Position numbers and translations under genes: made by a program
NCBI RefSeq assembly: GCF_027943255.1
Contig: NC_072895.1
Span: forward strand, 83,082,001-83,146,000
DNA: 64,000 nucleotides
Origin: Anastrepha obliqua
Taxonomy: Eukaryota; Arthropoda; Insecta; Diptera; Tephritidae
Reading direction: 5' to 3'
The notes under the pieces: model-generated
Database searches by the model: none
Told to the model about the DNA's origin: nothing
What the model saw: only the letters and a program-made list of their open reading frames with translations
Part shown: positions 18,419 through 30,291 of the stretch, piece after piece
How positions within the stretch are numbered: the first letter of the stretch is position 1
How the letters are laid out: every line of letters starts with the position of its first letter

Positions 18419-20655
18419 AGGTAGGTAGGTAGGTAGGGTGGTTGTCGTAAGACACACTTAGACCTTCGGCAGGTCCATTGTGATACCACTGGAGCTTATC
18501 CTTACTCTACGTGTTCCCTTTCAAAACATCCGGTTGCTTTAATAAACGAGCAGAGCTTCGTTAGTTTTAGATGGGCTATGTCCGCTACATCGGTTAGAAA
18601 TGCTGTATCAAGAGAGCGCAGCCTTCTCATAGCTAGGATTTCACACTCACATAAAAGGTGTCTGACTGTTTTCTCTTCTTCTGTATTAAGACAGCTTCTA
18701 CAGAAATCGAAGTACGGGAGTCCTAACATTCTAGCGTGGCTGCCTATTAAACAATGACCAGTTAATACACCTAACATTTTTCTTATAGATACTCTGTTGA
18801 ATCTTAGCAAGATCTTCGATCGACCGCTGTTCCAGTTCGGCCATGTCTGTCTGCTTAGTTCGCATATTGTGAGGCTTTGCCAGCTTGTATTTACCTTTTT
18901 GATGGTTTCCCGGTCTATAAGTAATTTACAAGTGGCTATGGGCATGGGTATCAGCGCCTTATCCGGTTCGAGATCGAGCGTTGTACCGGTTCATGCAAGT
19001 TCATCCGCCTTACAGTTTCCTGCAATGTTCCTGTGGCCTGGTACCTAGATAAGGTGAACCTTGTAGCACTTAGATACGTCATCTAGTAGTTTAAAACATT
19101 CTAGAATTGACGAGTGCGTTTTTGATTCCAGCGCTTTTATTGCTGCTTGACTGTCCGAGTAAATGAAGACTTCATTTGTGGATAATACTCTCGTTTTTAT
19201 TGCTTTAAGTCCCTCTTTTATGGCAGTGACTTCCGTCTAAAATACACTGCAATGATCAGGTAAGCGAAATGATTGGCATACTCCGAGTTTGTCGGAGTAG
19301 ACCCCTCCACCTACTTTGTTGTCCAGTTTTGAGCCATCTGTGTAGATGTTTAAGTCATTTATCTTAACAATAAGCCGTTATCCCATTCCTCTTTGGAAGG
19401 AAATACTGTGACAAAGGATTTATTAAAATTGATGTCCTTGGTCCTACAGAAATCCGTTGTGCTGGGAATGCAGGGGAATTGTTCTAAAATTGAGGAGTGT
19501 CCTCTTTGGTTCGTTCTGAGTAGGCCGATTTCTCTTAGTCTGAGAGTTGCTTTGGCAGCTGTTTGCTTACCGTATTGCTCTATTGGTAAAATGTTAAGTA
19601 TGATATTTAGTGCATCTGTGGGTGTGGTTCTGAGGGCCCCGCAGATGCAAAGACTGGCGATGCTTTGTACGTGTGCCATGGTTCTTTTAATGTGCAATTT
19701 ATCTAAAGCTGGCCAGCATACTAATATGCCGTATGTTAGGATAGGTCTGACAATTGCCGTGTAAAGCCAGTATACGATAGATGGGGAGAGACCCCAACTT
19801 AGCCCTATCAGCTGTTTACAAGAGTATAGTGCTATTGTCGCCCTTTTTACTCTATCTTCGACATTTGCCTTCTATGTTAGTAATGTTAGCTGGTAAATAG
19901 GATGAGTTCAGTTTTATTGGGGTAGACGCTTAGCCCATTTGCTTTTGACCAGTTTTCAACCATATTTAGTAAATCCTGAATGACTTCTATAAGTGTATTG
20001 GGGAATTTCCCCCTTACTACCATTGCAACATCGTCCGCATATGCTACTACGTGTTGTCCTCTCTCCTCTAGGCTCTTTAGCAATGAGTTTAGTGCCAGCA
20101 CCCATAGGAGAGGGGACAGCACACCGCCTTGAGGTGTTCCTCTGCTAACTTTTTTCTTGATCTCTGAGGCCCCTAGGGTTGCGATCACAAATCTGCTCAA
20201 GAGCATGTTTTTGATGAACTCAACCAGAGCGCCAGAGATCCCGAAATCTGTCAGTGCCTTTATTATGGTATCCGGTAGGATGTTGTTGAATGCGCCCTCG
20301 ATATCTAGGAAGGCTACCAGTGTGAATTCTTTATTATACATTGACTTCTCGATTTCTGTAACAAATGAGTTAAGTGCTGTTTCAGTTGATTTCCCTTTAC
20401 AGTACGCATGTTGTGAGATGCTGAGCTTATTAGGGCTGATGTTAGCCCTAATATGCTCTTCTAAAATTCTTTCTAATGTTTTTAGCAGAAAGGAGGATAT
20501 GCTTATTGGCCTGAAATCCTTAGGTGTTGTGTTATCCCGCTTTAGGGATAAAGACCACTCTTACCTCTTTCCATATTGATGGGACACTTTTCAGTTTCAG
20601 AGCGGCCTTAAATATGGCCGTCAACCACTCCATGATGTAGTTGAGTGAAGGCTGT
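18419..20655 (-). pseudogene. RNase-H-bearing LINE remnant (LOA/I-like)
   Basis: Minus strand, from 20655 down: fingers (SIWKEVRVVFIPKAG), LVAFLDIEGAFNNILPDTI, GTPQGGVLSPLLWVLALNSL, HVVAYADDVAMVV with the catalytic YADD, NGLSVYPNKTELILF, a connection region with LCICGALRTTPTDAL, RNase H blocks EVFIYSDSQAAIKAL and VPGHRNIAGNCKADELA, and a C-terminal VLTGHCLIGSHARMLG with CRSCLNTEEE and HLLCECE. Ends in a CCCTACCTACCTACC run at 18419-18440. Frameshifts and stops separate the blocks, and the 5' endonuclease part is missing. Confidence 0.85.
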
Positions 20656-21610
20656 ATTTGACAACAAACTTTGTGGTAATTTTTATTTTATTTGTCTAAG
20701 GTCAAAACAAAATTCTCTCAATTTGAATTAGCCTTAATGTAAGGCATCCAAATTGGCAATAATGTAACTTACTGACAATTCAAACTGAAAAAAAATTTGA
20801 ACCATTAATGGAAGTTTTCGAAATATTTCGACGTTCTGGCTTGTAAAAAATAATAATAGGTGCCTTTGATTCGCTACTTCTCTGCTCGTTATCTCGTTAT
20901 CTCTCTGCGTTCTGCTCCCTTGACTGAAAAAATTTGCATGTGAAAGCAACAACAAAATTATCGAACTAGATTCGCCGATAGCGAGTGTGGTTATACCTCA
21001 TTAAACTAGTGCAACTCCCTGTTTTCAATACTGCCAACTTTTTTTCACGGGACTCTCATTACACCGCGTTCATGCAGGGAGACTTTAGTTGCTTCAACTT
21101 TGCGAATAATCTCTTGATGCTCACCCCGTGTTCATACGCGGAAACTCCATTGCTTGCAATTTTTTAGATTTTAGTCTGCAGTTAGCAACAACATTGAGAA
21201 GAACGAGAACACGAATGGTTTTGACAAAGTGTGAGCACCACATTTAAAGAGTTGAAGCAACAGAAGCGGCACGGTTTGAACATGGCCTTAAAAATACTTA
21301 AGCGCTTCCAAACAAATTTCATTTTTGGCACTTTTTTCCAGTGCTACCAATATATGTTTATATATACCAGTTGCCTCAGCTGTTCGCCTCTTGTTAGCTA
21401 AGAAACAGACAGGAAGATACAAACTTAAAATCCTTATTCAGATTTTGGTTACATGAGAATTACTTTGTATGAATATGAGCTTGAAAAACCATTTATTTGA
21501 AAATCTCTGAAAGAAAAATCAATTTTATTTACATATATGGATCGTTAAACAATGGAAAGAATAACAAAGTAGCACCTATCGTGGTGGCGATTTTGACAAT
21601 ATAAGCTGAT
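20656..21610. other. No recognised gene
   Basis: Mixed-composition DNA. Only short frames, no domain or transposon terminus recognised. Confidence 0.45.
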
Positions 21611-21616
21611 TTTCGT

Positions 21617-21945
21617 GCCGTCACCCTAATGCAATTGGTGATCAGTGTGATTAGACTACCATTTTCTTAACTTGATTTAACTTTGTTTTTTGTTCTCTAG
21701 CCTCGGAGTCTTAGTTCCTTCTTCCTAACATTTTTTTAACCTATTTTAATTATTGTAAAAAAAAATTAAGAAAAACCTTTTTCTAATAGCGTTTGCCCCT
21801 CGGCAGGCAATGGCAAACCTCCGAGTGTATTTCTGCCATGAAAAAGCTCCTCATAAAAATATCTGCCGTTCGGAGTTGGCTTGAAACTGTAGGAGGAGCT
21901 CGGCCAAACCCTCAAAAAGGGTGTATTTATATATATAAAAAACAA
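21617..21945 (+). repeat. tRNA-related SINE, degenerate head
   Basis: The body from CTAATAGCGTTTGCCCCTCG to AAAAAGGGTGTATTTATATA matches the minus-strand SINE at 62952-63281. The 5' head (GCCGTCACCCTAATGCAATT ...) aligns to its A-box region with several changes, and the B box is not recognisable. AT-rich 3' tail. Confidence 0.7.
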
Positions 21946-22025
21946 TAAAAAAAAGATCTGTTTAGCTAGCGACTGCGATTGCTGTTGGTGTTGGTGATTA
22001 TTCCTGTGTTATTTGCGCGTTTATT

Positions 22026-22089
22026 AAGCAGGCCACAGACGGAAAACAAATCCGAAAACTCGAAACTCATTCCCGTCTGTGGCCTGCTT
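22026..22089. repeat. Perfect 17-bp inverted repeat (64-bp hairpin)
   Basis: AAGCAGGCCACAGACGG at 22026-22042 is exactly complementary to 22073-22089, with a 30-nt loop. It is GC-rich in AT-rich surroundings. Confidence 0.85.
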
Positions 22090-22369
22090 TATTTGTGTGT
22101 GACATTTCTTCGCTTTATTTAAAGGTTTTTACCAAGTTTCTTTCTCTTCTTCTCCTTCGAGCAGTCAAATCTCTCCCTCGCCCCTGCAGTGTTGCTAGTT
22201 TTGAATAAAAAAAAAAAACAAAAATGCCCATTTAAAGAAAAGAAAATACCAAAATTTTTACTGAATTACTTAAAAATTTTAAACTCTGGAACACTTTCTA
22301 TGTCCTTGCCCTGCATTAGCTAGAACCCGAATGACATTTGTTCATTTGTTTTTTTTTTGGGCGGTGAGG

Positions 22370-23960
22370 TTGGGTTAAAAATGCCTTCCCACCATATAGT
22401 AACCGTCGCGCTACTACGTGTGTGGTGATTCCACTAAAAATATCCCTCCTCTTCTCTTGGAGTTTTCCCTCCACCCCGGGACTGCTTCCGCATTGCTTCG
22501 AGGTAGAGGGCCAAGACGGCGTCCTAAGAAGGACACTTACTTACTCACCCTGCGTCCAGGGTCGCCTGTTTTGAGAAACCTATGCGCAATGCTCTTCAGC
22601 ATAGCTTTCCATTTCGCGCTTCTTTTTTCAGATAATATCCTCCACAAAATTTGTGACGGCATTCCATTTTTCTTCGTCTATCATCATTTTCTCGATAATT
22701 TCTTCAGGTGTCAATACACCAATAGCTTGTTACAGACCTGTTCTCTCTACGTTCTACCTTTCGCATTTAAAGAAGGTGTGTTGCGCATCATTATACTCAG
22801 TATCTCCATATATGCAGTTTGGTTGGCTCACTTTTCCCATTCGCCACAAATACTTGCGAAAGGACCCATGTCCGGACAAAAACCGTGTGAGGTAACGGTT
22901 AACCTCACCGTGCTTTCTTTCTACCCACTTTTTTAGGTCGGGTATTAGTCTCGCTTTCTATCTACCATACCGTTCAGAGTTCCATCTTGCCTGCGAAAGT
23001 GTGAGCGTTTGAACTCTAATATCGGAGAAGAGTGGTACTGGGATTCCTGTGTTTTTTGCCTCCCATCTCCGTTTGCGCTCATGTGCTAGAATATACATAG
23101 GGATGGTTCCGCTGATAACTAACACCGCTGCTTCAGATACTGTTCCGTATGACGAAGCCACTGTGAGAGCACGGGGGCGTTGCACAGATTGCAGAATTTT
23201 CCGCCGGCATTGCACCCTTAGCGAATCTGCCCATATTTCGCATCCGTATAAGAGAATCTTGTTCGTCGTGTCCATTAAAAGTTTTCGCTTGCTCTGCGTT
23301 GGACCTCCAAGGTTTGCCATGACCTTACTTAACATGCCGCAGTAGGTTAGCCTTGAGTCTAAATGCACTCCTAGGTACTTGACCACTCTTTTTGTCGATA
23401 AAGTGGCATCGAGTACTTGTATGTCTACTTCTAATGGGATACGTCTGTTCGTTAGAAGGATTAGCTCTGTTTTCGCTGTGGCCAGCTTTAATCCATGGTC
23501 TTCTAGCCATGTCTGAACTCGAATCATCATCTGATTTAACTTCCTTTTGGCTTCATCAGTGTTTCGGGCGATTATTACAGCTGCAATATCATCTGCGTAT
23601 CCCACTAAATGTACATCCTCAGGCATCTCTATTCGAAGGATTTCATCGTAACTTATATTCCAGAGTTCAGGTCCGAGTATTGATCCTTGGGCCGCACCTG
23701 CTGTTATTTGTTTCGTCTTACACCCTTCTCGCGTTTCCTATAAGCGCACTCGATTGCTTAGATAGCTGCGAATAATCTTCAATAGATTATTCGGGATCTT
23801 GAATTTTACCTTTAAGGATTCAATTACGTCGTCCCAACTTAAACTGTTGAAAGCATTTCTAATATCCAGTGTGGCTAGTAGTATTAAGCGTTTTGAGTAT
23901 CGATTACCTGCCTGGGCATGTTCTAGCAGCTCTAGAAATGTTCCTCGGGGTTAGATTACT
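22370..23960 (-). pseudogene. R1-like LINE remnant, 3' half
   Basis: Minus strand: LVGYADDIAAVIIARNTDEA (YADD), GLKLATAKTELILLTNRRIP, VVKYLGVHLDSRLTY, then the thumb region MANLGGPTQSKRKLLM, ILLYGCEIWADSL, TVSEAAVLVISGTIPM and the C-terminal WVERKHGEVNRYLTRFLSGH. These blocks are typical of the R1 clade, which lacks RNase H. Codons for earlier RT motifs run to about 23960 with stops (SWDDVIESLK, PNNLLKIIRSYLSNR). The 3' end near 22370 on the minus strand is AACCCAACCTCACC. 5' truncated and frameshifted. Confidence 0.85.
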
Positions 23961-24069
23961 TAGATTCGCAAAAGACGCAGGCTTATTAAAAGAAGTCTAC
24001 TACAAGGAAACGTAAGGGTCAAGCTCCATCTGGTACAAATCACGACCAAAGGTGATGGCTTTCAGCCAG

Positions 24070-25400
24070 CTAGGTCAACCTAACCTAACTTAAATGGTTG
24101 GCAACACTGGAACGCCACGCACTCTCGGACGCAATCTTGTTTCTATTAGACTCACCATTTTGAATTTTGAAAAATTTACTTCAAATTCGTACCACTGCCA
24201 TACTGTTGGGTAATTGTAACTTCTTATCTCTCCAAATATGTGGTACATAAATACTCGTGCACATAAGTATCTGCACAATGCTGAAAATTTTAATATTTGC
24301 AGTAATTTGAGGCTGTCGAGTGTAAATTTCGCCTTGCCATGCGCCGCAGGCATTTGCTAATGTAAATACATTGGCATACATGTTTGAACAAATTTGAGTA
24401 CTTTGAAATGAATGAGCGAACAATTGTGCATTTGTGTGTGTATGTGTGTGCATGAGTGTGGGTGCGAATTGAATGGTAATTATAAAACCACAACTACTTT
24501 GTGACTAGTTTCCACTTGCTCAGCATTGAAGAACGTAGTGCCTGCCGGCGCAGCCAATGTAAATGTGTGGATGTGGGAAGAGGAGACTTTCTAATAGCTG
24601 CGACACCATTGCCATCGCCATTACCAACACCAATACCAACACCAACCATAATCATCGGCTTTGTCATTATCGTTACTGCCAATGGCAACGCACACTAACT
24701 GATCACCCTTTCCCAATCCATTGCAAACGGCTACTCCTCTCTGAATTTGTGACTTGCCAACAATGTCCCCTTGATTTTCTGCCATAACGGGCTCATGCGT
24801 ACGTCTCATATGTTTAAATATTGTTTCGCCACACAGTTTAGATTGTATTCGTGAACGGTTATGTGCACATACATATACATGTACATATACATATGTGTAT
24901 GTATGTCTGTATGTAATACACCAGCGTTCGCAGGTTTAGCAGCGCGACACATTGCAAGGTTTTGACTATTTATTTATTTTCAATAAAATTTTTTTTTTTT
25001 TTTTTTTTTTTTTGAACATAACTCATAGACAATAGTTCATGCTACAACAAAATCATATAACTTAAAGTTTTAAACTATCCACAAAATTAAAAAAATTCCT
25101 TCAAAGTTTCAAACTTTTTACAATAGACGGAGGGCTTAGAAAGCCCGGGGGACTCCACTCCATTCAACTTCCAAATTCGTAGCTGTGTTTACCAGTCATT
25201 GGGCGATCGGCACACACACGCAGAAAGCCGTGAAAACTTTTCGGAGAAAGTGACTGTTGATCACTTTTTCTGCAAATGACCGGATTTGGCAGCTAGACGA
25301 TAAAGGTACTGGGTGCTCCTTTCTTCGCCTGCCTGGGGCAGTGCGTCAATGTAATGAAATGAAATGAAAAAAAAAATACCAGTCTAACGGTTAGACGCGA
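24070..25400. other. No gene; LINE tail, microsatellites and a long T run
   Basis: CAACCTAACCTAACTTAA at 24070-24088 looks like a LINE 3' tail. Microsatellites occur at 24431-24450 (GTGTGT) and about 24620-24650 (ACCAACACCAAT), and a T run of over 20 at 24990-25013. Nothing convincingly coding. Confidence 0.45.
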
Positions 25401-25527
25401 TAGAAGTGAAACCTTCCGTAAAACAAACTGAGAGAGAATGAGACGAAAGCAGCATTAGGGGCGGGATAATTATAGGTTCATTATAATATTGCTATAAAGT
25501 TCATATTTTATTTTCTTCATTTTATTA

Positions 25528-25929
25528 TTATTCATCCTCAATGTTTTCAATTTCAACAAATGATACGAGTGGCTTATGATAGCTAAAATATGATACAAAT
25601 GCTTTGGTTTCGATGTTGTCAACATATCTTTGAAATACCGCGTCAATTGTTGTTTTTGATCGTGTTGTCGATTCAGTGCGATTGTTACACATTTTTAAAT
25701 TGAATGTTGTATTGAGAAAGTCAATTGAAGGAACCGCTGTGTCCAATGCAAAATTTACGTTAAAATCGCCACTTAAAATCATTGGAACTTTATCGTAATC
25801 TTTTCTAAGTATCCGCGATACTTCTGGTGTATACTTTATTAAATTTTCGTGAATGAATTCCGTGATGCTATTTATTGATTTTTTTTTCTGTCGATATTCA
25901 CGACACTTTTCTGCATTATTTTTCGGCAT
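25528..25929 (-). pseudogene. Short ORF: AEKxREY N-terminus fused to EEP-like C-terminus
   Basis: Open frame of 133 codons on the minus strand, from MPKNNAEKCREYRQKKK directly into an EEP-like module: VPMILSGDFNVNFALD (GDFN is a metal/active-site motif of this fold), KTTIDAVFQRYVDNIE and YFSYHKPLVSFVEIE (equivalent of the final SDHxP). The first half of the EEP domain is missing, so catalysis is unlikely. The abrupt join of a basic N-terminus to the last third of an enzyme looks like a deletion product of a larger transposon protein. Copy A has the same two ends with a different break. Confidence 0.55.
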
Positions 25930-26017
25930 AATTGCGGTAAATATTTAAAAATGAAAATATTTACGAATATAAAAATACACACGCGGTTGCTATTATGAGC
26001 GTCCCAGTAAAACCTGC

Positions 26018-26119
26018 GTGACCGAAACTCTAACACAATTACATTTTTTTGAATATTACAAACAAATATGCACGCAGGTTTTGCTAGGGCGTGACCGAAA
26101 CTCTAACACAATTACACAT
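26018..26119. repeat. Two-copy tandem repeat, period 73 bp
   Basis: The motif GCGTGACCGAAACTCTAACA begins near 26018 and again near 26091, each followed by CAATTACA. Both copies lie in the spacer of element B. Confidence 0.75.
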
Positions 26120-26244
26120 ATGCACTCGTATTTGTTTGAAAATCGACTTTTTTGGTTCTCCGTCACCTTTGGAAAATGTGTAAACAGTAAGCAAACTTTA
26201 TTCAAATATTTTCCCTCATTTTTGCATCAGTAAAATTAAACAAA

Positions 26245-26550
26245 GGCCGTAGCCCAATTGGTTGGTGCGTGACTACTATTCAGAATTCACAGAGAGAACG
26301 TCAGTTCGAATCTCGGTGAAAACACCAAAATTAAGGAAAACTATTTTTCTAATAGCGCTCACCCCTCAGCAGGCAATGGCAAAACACCGAGTGTATTTCT
26401 GCCATGAAAAAAAGCTCCTCATAAACATATCATAAAATAAAATAAAATAACTGTATAAAAAAATTTTTTTTCTTGTGATTCGAACCAAGGATTTTGGATC
26501 GGAAGCTCACATTGCTAGTCGCTCGGCTACCGCGCCATGCTGTCGGCGCT
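26245..26550. repeat. Composite repeat with two facing tRNA-like heads (copy B)
   Basis: Plus strand: a SINE head from GGCCGTAGCCCAATTGGTTG with a B box at 26304-26314 (GTTCGAATCTC), then the SINE body, ending near 26440 in ATAAAATAAAAT. Minus strand from the other end: the second tRNA-like head, A box about 26514-26530, B box 26476-26486 (GGTTCGAATCA). It has the same two modules and junction as 7428-7737, in opposite orientation to the flanking element. Confidence 0.65.
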
Positions 26551-27051
26551 GGCCTAAAAGTTATTTAGTTCGTCGCTACGTTTATATCAGCATAAAATAT
26601 AACGCTTCGTAGCCAAGAGTGTCGCTTTTTTCGTTTCACTTTTTCTCAAATCACTCCCAACGATTCTAAAGAAGTTTTCACTTGAAAAAAAAAAACACCG
26701 TCAGCGAAAAAAATTCTTAAAAATAAACTCGATTTTTTACCAATTTAAATTGACACAATATTTTTCAAACTCGAATGGGCTGCAAAACTGTATACCCAAA
26801 ACTAAATACTTTAAATTGTAGAAATTATAACTAAAAATTTGAAATTTGTATGGAAATTTATTGAATTTTTTCTAAATTTAATAATAAATTTTGTGCAAAC
26901 TATGAAGCTTTGAGGTTATATGGTCGGTATAATGGAAGGAACTATTATTTTATCAACAAATTGAATTAAAAACAATTAATTAAATTTAAAAAAATTTGCA
27001 AAACTTTTACAATATCCGCCGCTGCTATTATTGTAAGCACAGGTATATGTA

Positions 27052-27616
27052 CGAGGGTCATTTGAAAAGTCCGTGTACTAACACAGAGATGGGACTACTG
27101 GCGCGTATTGAGTTTATGTTTAGTTAGTAGCATCTTTTGGACGAACTCACACCAAGTTTCAGCCAGAGCGGTATATTTCTTTGTCTTTGCCATTCCTTTG
27201 AATCGCGGAAGTCGAGAGATTTTCAAAAAAGTCCTTCTCCATCACGAGAATGCACCAGCACACGCCTAAGCAGTTGCGGTCGCAAAATTAATGGAGATGG
27301 GGTCCAAACTCATTTCACATCCCTCTTATTCTTCAGATTTGGCTCCTTTCAATCCCTCGGACTACTATTTGTTCGCCTATTTGAAGAAAAGCCTGCCGGA
27401 AAAAAAATTTATGCAAACAAGGAGGAGATTGCAGAAATGAATGAATATTTTTCAAACTTGGACAATTCCTATTATTCGCCAAGGATTAATAAACTAGAAC
27501 AGCGTTGGACGAAGTGTGTAAGCCGAAAAGGAGACTATGCCGGAAACTAAAAAAGAGGTTCACCCCAAAAATTTAAGTAGCTTTTATTTTTGCACGAACT
27601 TTTCAAACCACCCTCG
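27052..27616 (+). mobile_element. mariner element (deleted, mori-like), complete ends
   Basis: Termini CGAGGGTCATTTGAAAAGTC and TTTCAAACCACCCTCG lie between TA dinucleotides. The ~565-bp body keeps the 5' UTR and the C-terminal transposase codons: LLHHENAPAHA, HPSYSSDLAPF, SDYYLFAYLKKSL and RWTKCVSRKGDYAGN before TAA near 27550. The first two thirds of the protein are deleted and frame is lost twice. The deletion junction is shared with 31385-31747. Confidence 0.8.
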
Positions 27617-27619
27617 TAT

Positions 27620-29005
27620 TTATACGAGTATATACATTATTTCATATATGATCGTATCATATTACTCCGTTATATATGTACGTATGTATCATATGTACGT
27701 GGGATTGTAGTACTGCTTGCATGCTTTCCGGGTATTGCGAGCATTCATCAGCTTTTTGGTATATTTTGATGGCTTTTGCGTTTCCATAACCGATTTGGCT
27801 ACCGCACATTTTGGTGAAACAACTTTTTTGTTTCAATTGTTCATGCTTTGCACGAATTTGCCACCCCTGCGGCGCCACTTGCATGGGCTCTGTTCCCCTT
27901 GGTCTAGGCTTATGAGCAATGATAAATGCGGTTTACATTGGCAACTTTTAATTGGGATCATTATGGTTTCTATCAAAATGCAGATGAGTGTATTGTTTGA
28001 ATATTTGAAATTTTGTGTGCACACACATACACGCATACATATGTAAGTATTTGTCTCAGCCAAAATGTAGTCAAATGAAAAGCATATTTACGGGCGCTGC
28101 AAATTGCAAATAAATATAAATAAATATTTAGTACATTCACATGTAATTGTTTGGCAATATTACGATTGAAATTAACACTTACATGCATAAGTAAGTAAAA
28201 AATAAAAAATTAACATTTTTCAAAAAAAATTGCTATTTATTATGGGCTAATTATAGAAGACACTGTACTCTGTTCAACGAATTGGACTGCATAAAAACTA
28301 CGGTTCGAATATATTTGTGTGCAATAGTAAGTTCAGTAAATAATACTCTATGTTTTTCTACTTTCAGTCGACGATGGTGAACTTATTTTAAAACAAATAA
28401 TTCTAAATATTTAAATTACGAAATTGTTCCATTTACTTAAAAACGAATTGTTTTCATCAGTTATTTTTAGTGAATTATTTCTGGCAGTCCGCTATTTTAA
28501 ATATCACCTATTTATCAGCCCAGGGAGTGGCAATGCTGCCAAGTATTGAAACGAGTTTCTAGGCGCGTTCTCACTTAAATAGGAGAGTTTCCCACCTTAT
28601 TATCTACGTTATAAAACAAAGTATTTTTAAATTTTATATGGTATTTGTTCGCCCCACGCGATGGCTTATGCATGTAAAGGAATTGAATTTGAGTTTGAGA
28701 TATTTTACAAACATACTTCTGTTAACTATTTTTAAATTGTGAAAGAATTAAAGGTTATATTCTTTAATCGTTATTTTTTGGACTGCTTTAACTTATTCTA
28801 TTTGTTGTTTCACAAATTTTTTTATATTTTTTTTTGTTACTCACTTAAAAAAAAATGAGCATAAAATTTTTGTTTGTTTTCAATTTTAAATAGTTTCATA
28901 TTGTCGATATACTAAAACTTAACTATTCGGTAGCCCGCTCTTGCTCCAGGTGGCCACTTCATTTATTTTTTTCAATGTTTGATATTGGTGGTATGAATGA
29001 TAATA
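27620..29005. other. No recognised gene
   Basis: AT-rich, with ATATGTACGTATGTAT-like microsatellite near 27660-27700 and T runs near 28810. No frame with a recognised domain. Confidence 0.45.
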
Positions 29006-29008
29006 CTA

Positions 29009-30290
29009 TGTGGGCAAAAAGTAAGGTGAATTTGGTTGTAAAATAAAAAATCTTTATTTATTCTTGTAAATCAATTTCATCCCCCTCTCGATGAAATACA
29101 TTTATGCCAACGCTTTTTCCAATCCCCGAAACATGCCAAATAGTCCATTTCCGGTATAGCCATCAGCACCTTCTTCGATTCAGTTTTTATCTCCTCAATC
29201 GACTCGAAACGCGTTCCCCAGAGTGGTCTCTTGAGTTTTGGGAATAGCCAGAAGTCACGCGGAACCAAATCAGGCGAATACGATGGTTGCGGAACGATAT
29301 GCGTGGAATCTTTGGCGAAATGGTCACGAAGAACGAGTGCAGTGTGAGACGGTGCATTATCGTGATGCAAAAACCAAGAGTTGTTGGCCCATAATTCTGG
29401 TCTTTTTAGACGAATTGCTTCACGTAAACGACGCATAACGCTCAAATAATATTCCTTATGAACAGTTTGGCCAGGTGGAACGAATTCATAGTGCACCACA
29501 CCACGAAAATCGAAAAAAACTGTCATCATGACCTTTATTTTTGAACGACTTTGACGTGCTCTTTTCGGTCTGGCCTCGCCTTTAGCACGATATTCGCTTG
29601 ATTGGTCGGTTGTTTCAGGGTCGTAAGCATAAATCCAAGTCTCATCTCCCGTAATGATGCATTTGAGCTTGTCCTGATAGTCCGAAAGCATTGTTTCACA
29701 CACATCAGCGCGACGACTTGTTTCCAAGAAATTGAGAGTTTTCGGTACCAAACGAGATTTGACTTTTCGTAGGCCCAAATGGTCTTTCAAAATGGTTTTC
29801 ACAGATCCTTCTGATATTCCGATCATATCAGTAAGGTCTTTAACAGTCAACCGACGATTTTTGAGCACTAACTCCTTCACTTTATTGACGTGTTGGTCAT
29901 CTGTTGACGTCGATGGTCGTCCGGAGCGCTTCAAATCATCAACACGTCCTCCACCCTCTTTGAAGTCTTTATATAAACATTTTTCTGCGACATGTTCGAA
30001 TCACCAAATGCCTTCTGCAACGTGCTAAACGTTTCCGCAGCCGAAATTTCATTCCGCAAACAAAATTTGATGGCACTTCTCTGCTCAATCAAATCAGACA
30101 TTGTAAAAATCGAGAATGCACTCTTAGTCGTTTGGTAAACACAAGCGCAAATATATTACTGATAATGACATTCACATGAAAGTTGGCCCAGATGTTATTA
30201 ACAGTGCTGCCAACTCATGAAAAAAATAACTAGAGCGAAATTTTAATCCCGCGAAGTTTGGAAATAAATTCACTTTACTTTATGCCCACA
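29009..30290 (-). mobile_element. mariner element, full length, one frameshift
   Basis: Imperfect inverted ends TGTGGGCAAAAAGTAAGGTG and CACTTTACTTTATGCCCACA, 1.28 kb apart, the usual mariner length. TA lies next to the left end and one base beyond the right end. Its sequence near 30110-30290 recurs at 60139-60320, so these are two copies of one family. Confidence 0.9.
29077..30101 (-). pseudogene. mariner transposase with a 7-bp deletion
   Basis: Starts at ATG 30101 (MSDLIEQRSAIKFCLRNE). Within codons for NVYKWYKDF, 7 bp present in the copy at 60139 are missing, shifting the frame near 29965. From about 29934 the frame is open for 285 codons and has helix-turn-helix blocks (LTVKDLTDMIGISEGSV), ITGDETWIYAYDPETTDQ (first Asp), [12 protein letters not shown] (second) and SYSPDLVPRDFWLFPKLKRP (third, 34 residues later). 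APCDF, usual in mariner, is VPRDF here. It ends HKCISSRGG. Apart from the deletion it is nearly whole, so loss of function may be recent. Confidence 0.9.
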
Positions 30291-30291
30291 G

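Larger units (their letters stand above)
25402..26686. mobile_element. Terminal-inverted-repeat element B, relative of element A
   Basis: Left end AGAAGTGAAACCTTCCGTA and right end TAAAGAAGTTTTCACTTGA are imperfect inverted repeats and resemble the ends of element A (6775-7983). The order inside is the same: minus-strand AERxREY/EEP-like remnant near the left end, spacer, two-headed tRNA-related composite, right flank. The composite has the opposite orientation to that in element A. No target duplication identified. Confidence 0.5.

Noticed and set aside
24493..24809. Overlapping frames on both strands near 24500-24800
   Set aside because: Produced by a repetitive ACCAACACCAAT-like microsatellite and balanced composition, with no domain.
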